A DNA stretch of 48,917 bases from contig NZ_WGLO01000021.1 of the NCBI RefSeq assembly GCF_016125515.1, positions 1 to 48,917 of the forward strand, in the 5' to 3' direction. Under the pieces are notes generated by a model. The model saw nothing but the letters and a program-made list of their open reading frames with translations, did no database searches and was not told the DNA's origin. Positions 17,336-26,707 of the stretch are shown one piece after another (the first letter of the stretch is position 1; each line of letters opens with the position of its first letter). The position numbers were made by a program, and so were the translations under genes. The stretch comes from Hyphomonas sp. (lineage in GTDB: Bacteria > Pseudomonadota > Alphaproteobacteria > Caulobacterales > Hyphomonadaceae).

Positions 17336-17632
17336 TTAGTTGGCGCGGCGGCGGGCGGTGATGATCGCGCCGTCTGTCACGCTGAATCCGAACCCATACC
17401 CACCCTGGTTGATCACGCCCTTTTCGGAATGTCCGCTCACGGAGGGGAGTATGGAAATCACGTCATAGCCTTCTTCATGCAGCCTGTTGCAGGCGGTCTC
17501 GATCTGGGCACTCAGGTCTGACAGGTCCGCCTGTTGCGGGTCGTCCACCAGCTTTGTGCCCCGGCCGAGCAGTTTCTTCTCTTCCTTCTTCTGCCTCCCG
17601 GCGCGAACGAAGACGGACTTGTATTCGCTCAT
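17336..17632 (-). CDS. 98-aa unknown protein embedded in the sdh operon (DUF4177-like fold possible)
   Basis: A short soluble basic protein lying between sdhA (31 bp upstream) and sdhB (26 bp downstream) in the same direction. It starts [11 protein letters not shown], followed by a lysine-rich stretch ([11 protein letters not shown]), a helix ([20 protein letters not shown]), a strand pattern [12 protein letters not shown] and a glycine-rich end [15 protein letters not shown]. The YK-x-V strand, amphipathic helix and [10 protein letters not shown] strand recall the small alpha/beta DUF4177 fold; this is only an impression. The position suggests co-expression with complex II. Confidence 0.75.
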   Translation of the reverse strand: MSEYKSVFVRAGRQKKEEKKLLGRGTKLVDDPQQADLSDLSAQIETACNRLHEEGYDVISILPSVSGHSEKGVINQGGYGFGFSVTDGAIITARRRAN

Positions 17633-17663
17633 CCATCCCTCCGCGCCTGAAGACCAGTTCCAA

Positions 17664-19451
17664 TCAGTACACCCGCGCTTTCGGTTTGATGTACTCGATC
17701 TCGTTCGACATCGTGTACTCGTGCACGGGGCGGTAATCGATCGTCACCTTGCCGGCGCTGTCGACCCAGGCCAGCGTGTGCTTCATCCATTTCGCGTCAT
17801 CGCGCTCGGAGAAGTCCTCGCGCGCATGGGCGCCGCGGCTTTCCTCGCGGTTGGCCGCCGAGTTCACCGTCACCGCCGCCTGGCAGATCAGGTTGTCGAA
17901 CTCGAGCGCTTCGATCAGGTCGGTGTTCCAGACCATCGTGCGGTCCTTCACGTCGATGCCCGGCAGCTTCTTGTAGACTTCCTCGATCGCATCGACGCCT
18001 TCTTTAAGCACCGAACCCATGCGGAACACGGCGCAGTTGGCCTGCATCGCTTTCTGCATTTCAAGGCGCAGCTTGGCGACCGGCTGGTCGCCTGCCGCGT
18101 TGCGCATCTTGTCGAAGCGGGCGACGTGCGCCTCGGTCGATTTGGCGGTCAGCTCGGGCTGGCGCGCGCCGGCTTCGGTCGTCGTGCCGCAGCGCAGGCC
18201 CGCCGCGCGGCCGAACACGACGAGGTCGATCAGCGAGTTGGAGCCGAGGCGGTTTGCGCCGTGTACGGACACACAGGCCGCTTCGCCGACAGCCATCAGG
18301 CCGGGCACGACCGAATCCGGATCGCCGCCCTTCTTGGTCAGCACTTCGCCGTGGAAGTTCGTCGGGATGCCGCCCATGTTGTAGTGCACGGTCGGCAGCA
18401 CCGGGATCGGCTCCTTGGTCACGTCAACGCCGGCAAAGATCTTCGCCGTCTCGGAAATGCCCGGCAGGCGCTCGTGCAGCGCTTCCGGCGAGAGGTGGTT
18501 GAGGTGAAGGTAGATGTGGTCCTTCTCGGGGCCGACGCCGCGGCCTTCTCGGATTTCCATCGTCATGGCGCGGCTGACCACGTCGCGCGAGGCAAGGTCC
18601 TTCGCGGAGGGCGCATAGCGCTCCATGAAACGCTCGCCTTCGGAGTTGGTCAGATAGCCGCCTTCGCCGCGGGCACCCTCGGTGATCAGGCAGCCCGAGC
18701 CGTAGATGCCGGTCGGGTGGAACTGCACGAATTCCATGTCCTGCAGCGGCAAGCCGGCGCGCAGCACCATCGCATTGCCGTCGCCCGTGCAGGTATGGGC
18801 CGAGGTGCAGGAGAAATAGGCGCGGCCATACCCGCCGGTGGCCAGGATGGTCTTCTGCGCCCGGAAGCGGTGCAGTGTGCCGTCGTCCAGCTTCCACGCG
18901 GTCACGCCGCGGCAGACGCCGTCCTCATCCATGATCAGGTCGAGCGCCAGGTATTCGATGAAGAACTCGGTCTCCTCGCGCACGCACTGGCCGTACAGCG
19001 TGTGCAGCATGGCGTGGCCAGTCCGGTCGGCGGCGGCGCAGGTGCGCTGCACCGGGCCCTCTCCGAAATTCTTCGTCATGCCGCCGAAGGCGCGCTGGTA
19101 GATCTTGCCTTCCTCGGTGCGCGAGAAGGGCATGCCCCAGTGCTCAAGCTCATACACGGCGGCCGGCGCGTTGCGCACGAGGTATTCGATCGCGTCCTGG
19201 TCGCCGAGCCAGTCGGAGCCCTTGACCGTGTCGTACATGTGCCAGCGCCAGTCGTCCTGGCTCATGTTGCCCAGCGACGCGGCGATGCCGCCCTGCGCGG
19301 CCACGGTGTGCGAGCGGGTAGGGAACACCTTGGTGATGCACGCCGTGCGCAGGCCCGCCTGGGCTGCGCCGAGCGCCGCGCGAAGGCCGGAGCCGCCCGC
19401 GCCGACAACGACGACATCGTAAGTATGGTCCGTCCAGGTGTAGCTGCTCAT
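17664..19451 (-). CDS. sdhA: Succinate dehydrogenase flavoprotein subunit
   Basis: Oxidises succinate to fumarate using covalent FAD; TCA cycle and respiratory complex II. N-terminal dinucleotide motif [25 protein letters not shown] containing the histidine that binds FAD covalently; substrate-site segments QFHPTGIY and the catalytic arginine region near [12 protein letters not shown]-terminal half has the [13 protein letters not shown] and [14 protein letters not shown] segments of SdhA. 595 aa is typical. Third gene of the operon, 26 bp after sdhD. Confidence 0.98.
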   Translation of the reverse strand: MSSYTWTDHTYDVVVVGAGGSGLRAALGAAQAGLRTACITKVFPTRSHTVAAQGGIAASLGNMSQDDWRWHMYDTVKGSDWLGDQDAIEYLVRNAPAAVYELEHWGMPFSRTEEGKIYQRAFGGMTKNFGEGPVQRTCAAADRTGHAMLHTLYGQCVREETEFFIEYLALDLIMDEDGVCRGVTAWKLDDGTLHRFRAQKTILATGGYGRAYFSCTSAHTCTGDGNAMVLRAGLPLQDMEFVQFHPTGIYGSGCLITEGARGEGGYLTNSEGERFMERYAPSAKDLASRDVVSRAMTMEIREGRGVGPEKDHIYLHLNHLSPEALHERLPGISETAKIFAGVDVTKEPIPVLPTVHYNMGGIPTNFHGEVLTKKGGDPDSVVPGLMAVGEAACVSVHGANRLGSNSLIDLVVFGRAAGLRCGTTTEAGARQPELTAKSTEAHVARFDKMRNAAGDQPVAKLRLEMQKAMQANCAVFRMGSVLKEGVDAIEEVYKKLPGIDVKDRTMVWNTDLIEALEFDNLICQAAVTVNSAANREESRGAHAREDFSERDDAKWMKHTLAWVDSAGKVTIDYRPVHEYTMSNEIEYIKPKARVY

Positions 19452-19477
19452 GTGTGCCCTATCTCTCGCCGTCTGCT

Positions 19478-19867
19478 TCAGCTGCCCGTCCAGATCCGGA
19501 GCACCGACATCACCACAGCCACGAACAGGACCGCGGTGAAGAAGGTGTTGAGGATCAGGAGCGCGGCGCGTGTACCCGGCTTTTCAATGTAGTCTTCGAT
19601 CACCACCTGCATACCGAGGCGCATGTGATAGAACGCCGCGCCGGCGGTCAGGACCAGCAGGATCGCGTTCAGCGGCGAGGCAACCCAGGCCAGCGCTGCG
19701 TCATACCCGGTCAATGCCGCTTTCATGATCGAGAACAGGAACCACGGCACCAGCACGATCAACGCGAGCGCGGAGACGCGCTGACGGATATGGTGGCTGG
19801 TGCCGGTTTTCGAGGCGCCAAGGCCCCGTGTCACTTTTGTCGGCGTTACAAACTGGCTGTCGGCCAT
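19478..19867 (-). CDS. sdhD: Succinate dehydrogenase hydrophobic membrane anchor subunit
   Basis: 129 aa with three membrane helices ([66 protein letters not shown]). The second helix has FYHMRLGMQ, matching the family segment that carries a haem-ligand histidine, and EDYI after it is a typical SdhD feature. Forms the quinone site with SdhC. It starts 15 bp after the sdhC stop. Confidence 0.95.
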   Translation of the reverse strand: MADSQFVTPTKVTRGLGASKTGTSHHIRQRVSALALIVLVPWFLFSIMKAALTGYDAALAWVASPLNAILLVLTAGAAFYHMRLGMQVVIEDYIEKPGTRAALLILNTFFTAVLFVAVVMSVLRIWTGS

Positions 19868-19881
19868 CGCTTTGCGACCTC

Positions 19882-20280
19882 TCAGGAATTCATGGCGGCG
19901 AACATCAGCGCTGAAGCGCCGACAATCGCGAAAACGTAGTTGAAAATCGAAATCTGGCTGGCGACTTTCGGGTCGAACCCGGCGCCGGGCCCGTCCCAGA
20001 CGAGGTGGCGGATGCCGTTGGCAAAATGGTAGAGGATGGCCACGGCCCAGAGGAACAGAAGGATCTGGCCGGGGATCGAGAAGGCCGCCGCTTCCACCAT
20101 CGCATAGGCGTCCGGTCCGCTCGCCAGCGCGAACAGCCAGGCGGCGATCAGCAGCGTGCCGCCATAGAGCGCCATGCCGGTGAAGCGGTGCGTGATCGAG
20201 GCGGCCATCGTGGCATGGAAACGCCAGATCTGGAGGTGGGGAGAGACAGGCCGGGAATCAGCCTTCTGGGTTCCGGACAT
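19882..20280 (-). CDS. sdhC: Succinate dehydrogenase cytochrome b556 subunit
   Basis: 132 aa with the SdhC signature RPVSPHLQIWRFHATMAASITHRFTG abbreviated as PHLQIW and SITHRFTG, then three membrane helices and ILYHFANGIRHLVWD, the haem-ligand/quinone-proximal segment. First gene of the operon. The 93 bp upstream are shared with the divergent DUF885 gene at 20374 and should hold both promoters. The order sdhC-sdhD-sdhA-(98 aa)-sdhB is standard except for the inserted small gene. Confidence 0.96.
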   Translation of the reverse strand: MSGTQKADSRPVSPHLQIWRFHATMAASITHRFTGMALYGGTLLIAAWLFALASGPDAYAMVEAAAFSIPGQILLFLWAVAILYHFANGIRHLVWDGPGAGFDPKVASQISIFNYVFAIVGASALMFAAMNS

Positions 20281-20373
20281 TCATCGGTTCCTTGCGTGCC
20301 ATCAAAACACTTGGCCTCGCCTTCTAGGCGCCTCTATGGTCGTGTCAACGCAGGCTGAAGCGAGAGCGACATA

Positions 20374-22095
20374 ATGAAACCGGTAGTTTTGCTGGCGGGT
20401 TTGCTGGCCCTCGCACCCCTGGCCGTCGCCGATCCGCTTGATCCCCTTATTGCCGAGTACGAATCCTACGTGGTGGCGGGCGATCCGGGCGAAGCCGCGC
20501 GGGAGGCCGGGCTCGCGCCGACCCGCTGGGGCCATGTCCGCAAACCGGACGTCGCGGCGCGCGCGGCCAAGGCGCGGGCATTGCTGGATGAAATCGAGGC
20601 AGCCGAGACGTCCCGGACGGTCGATGCCGCGATTCTCAAGCGCCTTCTCACCGAGGAGATCAGTGCCGAAACCTTCGATACCGCGCGCATCCCGTTCACC
20701 GGCGACTGGGGCTTCCAGGCGGCGCCGGTGTTTGCCGCGATGCGCCTGCGCATCCAGTCCGAGGCGGACGCCGATGCCTGGGTCCAGAGACTGAATGATG
20801 TGCCCCGCTATTTTGCCGAAAACCGGGTAAACATGGCGCGGGGCATTACCACGGGCTGGACCGCCTACACAGACCCGCTGGCCACCACCCGTGCGCAGAT
20901 CGAGGCCCAGATCGTCGACGATCCGGCCACCAGCGAACTGTACGCGCCGTTCCTGTCCCTGCCGGACACGATTACGCCCGAAGCGGCCGCCCGCCTGAAG
21001 GCGGACGGCCTGGTCGCCGCCGCCAATGCTATCCAGGCCTACCGCGACACCGCCCGATTCATCGACCTCACATACGCCCCCGCCGCCCGCAAGGAGGCCG
21101 GCATCGCCAGGCTGCCCGGTGGACGCGAGGCTTATGCGGCTGCAGTGGACCTGCACACAGCGGGCGCCGGCCACACGCCGGAGGAAATCCACGCCATCGG
21201 CCTGACGGAAGTCGCCCGCATCCGCGCCGAGATGGACACGGTCATCGCTGAAACCGGCTTCGAAGGCAGCTTTGCGGCGTTCCAGGCCTTCCTGCGCTCC
21301 GATCCGCAGTTCTACCCCCACAGCGATACCGAGCTGATGGACAAGGCGAAGGAGATTACCAGCCGAATCGATGCGATCCTGCCGCTCTATTTCGGTCACC
21401 TGCCGAGCCTCGGCTACACGGTCGACCCCGTTCCGCTCTCGATTGCGCCGGGCTACACCACGGGCCGCTATGTTCAGGGCGATCCCCGCGAGGCTCGCAA
21501 GGGCAGCTATCTCGTCAACACCTATGCGCTGGAGCAGCGTCCACTTTACGAACTCCCGGCCCTGTCGGCCCATGAATCTGTTCCCGGCCATCACCTCCAG
21601 ATCTCCATCGGTCAGGAAATGGAGGGCCAGCCCCGGTTCCGGCAGGATTACTACGCCACAGCCTTCGGCGAAGGCTGGGGACTCTATGCCGAACGCATTG
21701 CGGGCGAAGCGGGCGTCTACCAGACGCCCTACGAACGTTTCGGGGCGCTCTCGATGGAAATGTGGCGCGCCTGCCGGCTCGTCGCGGATACTGGCCTGCA
21801 CTGGTATGGCTGGACGCGCGAGGAAGCCGAGGCCTGCTTCTTTGACAACTCGGCCCTCGCGCCGCTGAACATCCAGACCGAGGTCACCCGCTATATCGGC
21901 TGGCCGGGTCAGGCGACCGCCTACAAGATCGGTGAACTCAAGATCCGGTCCCTGCGCGCCGAAGCCGAAGCCGCCCTCGGCGACAAGTTCGACATCCGGG
22001 CCTTCCACGACGTCGTGCTCGGCCAGGGCGCCGTGCCGCTGGATGTGCTCGACGCGCAGGTAAAGGCATGGATTGCGGCGCAGACCGCCTCCTGA
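20374..22095 (+). CDS. DUF885 family protein, secreted (metallopeptidase-like)
   Basis: 573 aa. A signal peptide (KPVVLLAGLLALAPLAVA) targets it to the periplasm. The C-terminal half holds the DUF885 hallmark SAHESVPGHHLQI, an HExxPGHH motif resembling gluzincin zinc ligands, followed about 28 residues later by FGEGWGLYAERI with a candidate third-ligand glutamate, and the terminal [27 protein letters not shown] and GAVPLDVLD. These features support a zinc-dependent peptidase-like activity; the substrate is unknown. A second DUF885 gene lies at 39170. The first 24 residues of the mature part are acidic. Confidence 0.92.
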   Translation: MKPVVLLAGLLALAPLAVADPLDPLIAEYESYVVAGDPGEAAREAGLAPTRWGHVRKPDVAARAAKARALLDEIEAAETSRTVDAAILKRLLTEEISAETFDTARIPFTGDWGFQAAPVFAAMRLRIQSEADADAWVQRLNDVPRYFAENRVNMARGITTGWTAYTDPLATTRAQIEAQIVDDPATSELYAPFLSLPDTITPEAAARLKADGLVAAANAIQAYRDTARFIDLTYAPAARKEAGIARLPGGREAYAAAVDLHTAGAGHTPEEIHAIGLTEVARIRAEMDTVIAETGFEGSFAAFQAFLRSDPQFYPHSDTELMDKAKEITSRIDAILPLYFGHLPSLGYTVDPVPLSIAPGYTTGRYVQGDPREARKGSYLVNTYALEQRPLYELPALSAHESVPGHHLQISIGQEMEGQPRFRQDYYATAFGEGWGLYAERIAGEAGVYQTPYERFGALSMEMWRACRLVADTGLHWYGWTREEAEACFFDNSALAPLNIQTEVTRYIGWPGQATAYKIGELKIRSLRAEAEAALGDKFDIRAFHDVVLGQGAVPLDVLDAQVKAWIAAQTAS

Positions 22096-22145
22096 TCGCG
22101 CCGCCTCCTTGTTCTTTCATGCCCGCCACGCCAAATGGGCTCTCC

Positions 22146-23999
22146 ATGTTCCGCTTCTTCGAACGCCGCATCGATCCGTTTCCGGAAAACCGCCCCGGCG
22201 TTCCGCCGAAGGGCTTGCGTGCGTTTGTCTGGCATTACATTCAGGATGCCGTGCCGTGGCTGATCGTCATGTCCATCCTGACGGCAATCATCGCCATCGG
22301 CGAAGTCACGTTGTTCGGATTCCTCGGGGGCATTGTCGACTGGCTGTCCGCCTCCAACCGTGAAGGCTTCCTGGAGCGGGAAGGGGGGCGGCTCGCCCTG
22401 ATGGCGGGCTTCATCCTCATTGGCTTGCCGCTCGTCACATTGATGAGCGGGCTGATCACCTATCAGGGGCTGATGGGCAACGTGCCGATGAGTGCGCGCT
22501 GGCGCATGCACCGCCAGATGCTCGGCCAGTCGATGGGTTTCTTCGGCAACGAGTTCGCCGGCCGGGTTGCGACCAAAGTGATGCAAACTTCGCTCTCGGT
22601 CCGCGAAGTCGTGATGAAAGTTCTCGACGTCTTTGTCTTCATCATCGTCTATTTCTTCTCGGCCGTTGCCCTGGTCGCCTCGGCGGACCCGCGCCTGACC
22701 CTGCCGCTCTTCCTGTGGGCCGTCATCTACGGTCTCGTGCTGCGCTGGTTCGTCCCGCGCCTCGGCAAGATTTCCGAGCAGCAGGCCGATGCCCGCTCCG
22801 AGATGACCGGCCGCATCGTCGATTCGTATACGAACATCCAGACGGTGAAGCTCTTCGCCCATTCCGGCCGCGAGGAAACCTACGCCCGCGACAGCATGAC
22901 CGGCTTCCTCGGCACGGTGTACCGCCAGATGCGCATGGTCACGGCGTTCAACTTCATTGTCTATCTCAACAATTCGATCCTGCTCTGCCTCATTGCCGGC
23001 ATCGGCATCCATCTCTGGCTGGGCGATCTCGTCAGTGCCGGCGCGGTCGCCGTGGCCGTCGGGCTCGCGCTTCGCATCAAGGCCATGTCGCAATGGATCA
23101 TGTGGGAGGTCGCCGGCCTCTTCGAGAATATCGGGGTCGTCTATGACGGCATGGCGATGCTTGAAAAGCCTGTCGTCGCGGCCGACGCACCCGGCGCAAT
23201 TGTGCTGGCGCCGGTGGCCGGCGACATCCACTTCGAAGACGTCACCTTCCACTATGGCAAAGGTGGCGGCCTGATCGACAATCTCACGCTGGCCATCAAG
23301 CCGGGCGAAAAGGTCGGCCTCGTCGGCCGGTCGGGCGCCGGCAAGACGACGCTGACCAACCTGCTGCTGCGATTCTATGATACCGAAGGCGGCCGCATCC
23401 TGATCGACGGTCAGGACATTTCGAAAGTCACGCAGGAATCCCTCCGGGCACAGATCGGTGTGGTGACGCAGGACACGTCGCTGTTGCACCGTTCGATCCG
23501 CGAGAACATCGCCTATGGCCGCCCGGGCGCGACCGACGACGACATCCGGCATGCCGCCCGCAAGGCGGCCGCGCTCGAGTTCATCGAAACGCTCGAAGAC
23601 GCCAAGGGCCGGCGCGGTTTCGATGCCCATTCCGGTGAGCGCGGCGTGAAACTCTCCGGCGGTCAGCGCCAGCGTATCGCCATCGCCCGGATCTTTCTGA
23701 AAGATGCGCCGATCCTGATCCTCGACGAGGCGACCTCCGCGCTTGATTCCGAAGTCGAAGCCGCTATCCAGGACCATCTCTTCCAGCTGATGGAAGGCAA
23801 GACCGTGATTGCCATCGCACACCGCCTGTCCACGATCGCCGCCATGGACCGGCTGATCATCCTCGATGGCGGCCGCGTGGTCGAACAGGGCACGCATGCC
23901 GAACTGGTCGAGGCGGGCGGCCTCTATGCCGAGCTCTGGGCGCGCCAGTCCGGCGGCTTCCTGGTCGCGCCGGAGCCCGCCGAGGTCGCAGCAGAGTAG
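22146..23999 (+). CDS. ABC transporter, fused permease and ATP-binding protein
   Basis: 617 aa half-transporter of the exporter type. The N-terminal ABC membrane domain (about 30-320, six helices) is followed by a nucleotide-binding domain: Walker A GRSGAGKTT (394-402), Q-loop VTQDTSLLHRSIRENI, signature LSGGQRQRIAIAR, Walker B ILILDEATSALD and H-loop IAIAHRLST. It probably works as a homodimer exporting a lipid, peptide or drug. The start is uncertain: ATG 22146 gives the usual N-terminus; ATG 22119 is also possible. Neither has a strong ribosome-binding site; it follows the DUF885 gene by about 50 bp. Confidence 0.9.
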   Translation: MFRFFERRIDPFPENRPGVPPKGLRAFVWHYIQDAVPWLIVMSILTAIIAIGEVTLFGFLGGIVDWLSASNREGFLEREGGRLALMAGFILIGLPLVTLMSGLITYQGLMGNVPMSARWRMHRQMLGQSMGFFGNEFAGRVATKVMQTSLSVREVVMKVLDVFVFIIVYFFSAVALVASADPRLTLPLFLWAVIYGLVLRWFVPRLGKISEQQADARSEMTGRIVDSYTNIQTVKLFAHSGREETYARDSMTGFLGTVYRQMRMVTAFNFIVYLNNSILLCLIAGIGIHLWLGDLVSAGAVAVAVGLALRIKAMSQWIMWEVAGLFENIGVVYDGMAMLEKPVVAADAPGAIVLAPVAGDIHFEDVTFHYGKGGGLIDNLTLAIKPGEKVGLVGRSGAGKTTLTNLLLRFYDTEGGRILIDGQDISKVTQESLRAQIGVVTQDTSLLHRSIRENIAYGRPGATDDDIRHAARKAAALEFIETLEDAKGRRGFDAHSGERGVKLSGGQRQRIAIARIFLKDAPILILDEATSALDSEVEAAIQDHLFQLMEGKTVIAIAHRLSTIAAMDRLIILDGGRVVEQGTHAELVEAGGLYAELWARQSGGFLVAPEPAEVAAE

Positions 24000-24005
24000 G
24001 TGGCC

Positions 24006-24728
24006 ATGAAGCTGACCATCGTTGAAACCGGTCTCGTGCCGTCCGCCATCCGTGATCAGTTCCCGGACTATCCGGCGATGTTCCGGCAGATGTTTGCGGC
24101 CGCCGATGCGTCCCTTGCGTTCGATACCGTATCGGTCATCAAGGGTGAGGCGCTGCCCGATCCCGCCGCGCTCGACGCGGTGCTCTATACCGGCTCACCC
24201 GCCGGCGTGTACGAGGACCACCCATGGATCGCGCCGTTGATGGATTTTGTGCGCGCTGCCGCCACCGCCCGCACGCCGCAAATCGGCATCTGCTTCGGCC
24301 ACCAGCTGATGGGCGAGGCACTTGGCGGCAAGGTCACCAAGTCCGACAAGGGCTGGTGCGTCGGCCGGCACACCTATGAGATCGTCGACTGCCCGGTCTG
24401 GAGCGGCGCGCCCTGTCCGCCCACCCTGAACGTCGCTGCCAGCCACCAGGACCAGGTCGTCGTGAAGCCGCCAACCGCCCGGGTACTCGCCCGGTCCGAT
24501 TTCACGCCCTATGCCGCCCTCGAATACGATGACGCGCCGGCCATCTCCTTCCAGTGCCATCCGGAATTCTCGCCGGACTATTCGGCCGCGCTGTACGGCG
24601 CGCGCCGGGGCGTTTCATTGTCGCACGGGCAGGCGGACGCCGCTATCGCCTCGCTCGGGGCCCCGCTCGACGGGGCGTTACTGGCCGACTGGCTTGCCCG
24701 CTTCCTGAAGGTCTCTGCCATCCGGTAA
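24006..24728 (+). CDS. Class I glutamine amidotransferase-like protein
   Basis: 240 aa. The nucleophile elbow GICFGHQLMGEALGG places the catalytic Cys at residue 96; the triad is completed by the His-x-Glu in FQCHPEFSPDY. Stand-alone members of this family act as GMP-synthase-like amidotransferases or glutamyl/peptide hydrolases; the acceptor is not identifiable. The ATG at 24006 is preferred to the GTG at 24000, which directly abuts the ABC transporter stop. The tight spacing suggests co-transcription with the transporter. Confidence 0.87.
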   Translation: MKLTIVETGLVPSAIRDQFPDYPAMFRQMFAAADASLAFDTVSVIKGEALPDPAALDAVLYTGSPAGVYEDHPWIAPLMDFVRAAATARTPQIGICFGHQLMGEALGGKVTKSDKGWCVGRHTYEIVDCPVWSGAPCPPTLNVAASHQDQVVVKPPTARVLARSDFTPYAALEYDDAPAISFQCHPEFSPDYSAALYGARRGVSLSHGQADAAIASLGAPLDGALLADWLARFLKVSAIR

Positions 24729-24825
24729 GTCCCAGACTTCCCCAATGGCGCGAAAACTGCAAAAGGAGCGCGAAGCCCGCGCTGCCTGCCTTCTGGCGCG
24801 CCAAACCCGTTTCACGGAGAGACAA

Positions 24826-26343
24826 ATGCTGCCGAAGCCGCGTACCGACCTTGCCCCCAATACGCTCGAATTCGAGATCCTGCCGCTGGTGAAGCCCACC
24901 GGTTTCCGGGAATATGACGCGCGCTGGTGGTTCAACGGTATCGGCCACGAGAAGGCGCCCGAGCTGAACCTCACCGGCGTCCAGGCCCTTGGCCTCGGCA
25001 TGGCGACCCTCTTCCACGAACTCGGCGTCACGCCCCGCGTGGTCACCGGCCACGATTTCCGCTCGATCAGCCAGCCCATCAAGAACGCGCTCACTCTCGG
25101 CCTCGTCGCCGGCGGCTGCGAAGTGCTCGATGTCGGCCTGGCGCTCTCGCCGATGGTCTACTGGAGCCAGTTCGAGCTTGATGCAGCCTGCTGCGCCATG
25201 GTCACCGCCAGCCACAACGAAAACGGCTGGACCGGCGTCAAGATGGGCGCCAATCGTCCGCTCACGTTCGGGCCGGAAGAAATGGGCCGCCTGAAGGAAA
25301 TCGTCATGGGCGGTGCTTTCGTTGAGCGGGCCGGTGGCAGCATCAAGCGCATTGACGGCATCCGCGAGAAATACATCGCCGCCATCTCCAAGGGCGTGAA
25401 ACTTTCCCGCCCGATCCGCGTTATCGCGGCCTGCGGCAACGGCACGGCCGGCGCCTTTGCGGGCGACTGCCTGCGCGCCATGGGCGCAGAAGTGATCGAG
25501 ATGGATTGCAACCTCGACAATACCTTCCCGAAATACAATCCGAACCCGGAAGATGCAGAAATGCTGCACGAGATGTCGAAGGCCGTGAAGGAGCTCGGCG
25601 CCGATGTTGCACTCGGCTTTGACGGCGACGGCGACCGTTGCGGCGTGGTCGACAATACCGGCGAGGAAATCTTCGCCGACAAGATCGGCCTCATGCTCGC
25701 CCGCGATCTCTCGAAGCACTATAAGAACGCGACCTTCGTGGTCGATGTGAAATCCACCGGCCTCTACAAGACCGATCCTGTGCTGAAGGAAAACGGCGCC
25801 ACGGTCGACTATTACAAGACCGGCCATTCCTACATCAAACGCCGCACCAACGAACTCGGCGCGCTCGCCGGTTTCGAGAAGTCGGGCCACTTCTTCTTCC
25901 GCCCGCCCATCGGCCTCGGCTATGATTGCGGCCTTACCGCTGCCAAGGCCGTGCTCGAAATGCTGGACCGCAACCCCGGCAAGACCATGGCCGACCTGAA
26001 GGGTGAGCTTGGGGTTGCCTACACCTCGCTCACCATGTCGCCCCATTGCGGCGACGAAGTGAAATACGGCATCGTCGATAAGATGGTCGCCGAGTATGAG
26101 GCGCTGAAAGGCGAAACCATCCTGGGACGGAAGATCGTCGACGTGAATACGGTCAACGGCGCCCGCGTCACGCTCGAAGACGGCTCATGGGTGCTGGTGC
26201 GCGCTTCGTCGAACAAGCCGGAGCTTGTCGTCGTCGTCGAGTCCATGGCCTCGGACGCCGATATGAAGGACCTCTTTCACAAGGAAGTGAAGCCGCGCCT
26301 CGGCAAGCACCCGGAAGTCGGCGCCTACAACCAGGAAATCTGA
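24826..26343 (+). CDS. Phosphomannomutase/phosphoglucomutase family protein
   Basis: 505 aa alpha-D-phosphohexomutase. The catalytic phosphoserine is Ser129 in TASHNENGWTG, the Mg-binding loop is DGDGDRCG (Asp266, 268, 270), the sugar-binding loop is GFEKSGHFFF, and the phosphate-binding end is VRASSNKPELVVVVES. It interconverts hexose 1- and 6-phosphates for NDP-sugar synthesis. The ATG at 24826 has ACGGAGAGA upstream; the longer frame from 24745 adds a basic stretch not expected in the family. It is followed by genes for polyprenyl-linked glycan transfer and UDP-glucose dehydrogenase, a coherent sugar-precursor context. Confidence 0.93.
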   Translation: MLPKPRTDLAPNTLEFEILPLVKPTGFREYDARWWFNGIGHEKAPELNLTGVQALGLGMATLFHELGVTPRVVTGHDFRSISQPIKNALTLGLVAGGCEVLDVGLALSPMVYWSQFELDAACCAMVTASHNENGWTGVKMGANRPLTFGPEEMGRLKEIVMGGAFVERAGGSIKRIDGIREKYIAAISKGVKLSRPIRVIAACGNGTAGAFAGDCLRAMGAEVIEMDCNLDNTFPKYNPNPEDAEMLHEMSKAVKELGADVALGFDGDGDRCGVVDNTGEEIFADKIGLMLARDLSKHYKNATFVVDVKSTGLYKTDPVLKENGATVDYYKTGHSYIKRRTNELGALAGFEKSGHFFFRPPIGLGYDCGLTAAKAVLEMLDRNPGKTMADLKGELGVAYTSLTMSPHCGDEVKYGIVDKMVAEYEALKGETILGRKIVDVNTVNGARVTLEDGSWVLVRASSNKPELVVVVESMASDADMKDLFHKEVKPRLGKHPEVGAYNQEI

Positions 26344-26347
26344 CGTC

Positions 26348-26707
26348 CTACGACCAGAGCGTGAAGAGGCCGGCTAGGATCAGTCCAAGCCCGGCGAAGT
26401 ACTTCACGTTCAGCGTCTCGCCCAGCCACAGGCTAGCGAAGACCGGCACCAGCACATAGGTGACGGCCATGAAGCTGTAGGCGTAGGACAACGGCACCGA
26501 CTTCAGCACGTACACCCAAAGGAACGTTGCGCCGGTATAGAGCGCCATCGCCGCGATGAAGACCGGGTTGTAGAGCAGCGACTGGAATCCCTGTCCCGGA
26601 TAGGCGGCGAGCCGCATCCCGGACATCTTGAACAGGACCTGACCCAACGCCACCAGCGTCGGGGTCAGCACCATCAGGCCGAAGACGTGCAGCGGAATCG
26701 CTTTCAT
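26348..26707 (-). CDS. Small multidrug-resistance/ArnE-like four-helix membrane protein
   Basis: 119 aa with four membrane helices: HVFGLMVLTPTLVALGQVLF, NPVFIAAMALYTGATFLWVYVL, SYAYSFMAVTYVLVPVFASL and YFAGLGLILAGLFTLW. The LGQVLFK and SLWLGETLN segments match the SMR/EamA half-size family that includes the ArnE/ArnF undecaprenyl-phosphate-aminoarabinose flippase subunits. Its ATG overlaps the stop of the preceding polyprenyl-glycosyltransferase gene (ATGA), so the two are translationally coupled. A role in flipping the lipid-linked sugar made by that enzyme is inferred. Confidence 0.85.
   Translation of the reverse strand: MKAIPLHVFGLMVLTPTLVALGQVLFKMSGMRLAAYPGQGFQSLLYNPVFIAAMALYTGATFLWVYVLKSVPLSYAYSFMAVTYVLVPVFASLWLGETLNVKYFAGLGLILAGLFTLWS

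Noticed and set aside
17487..19592. 701-codon open frame opposite sdhA
   Set aside because: Histidine/arginine/valine-rich shadow of sdhA, with no start signal or domain.
21921..23897. 658-codon open frame opposite the ABC transporter gene
   Set aside because: Antisense shadow of a gene with perfect ABC motifs; translation is rich in His, Asp, Glu and Arg without domain features.
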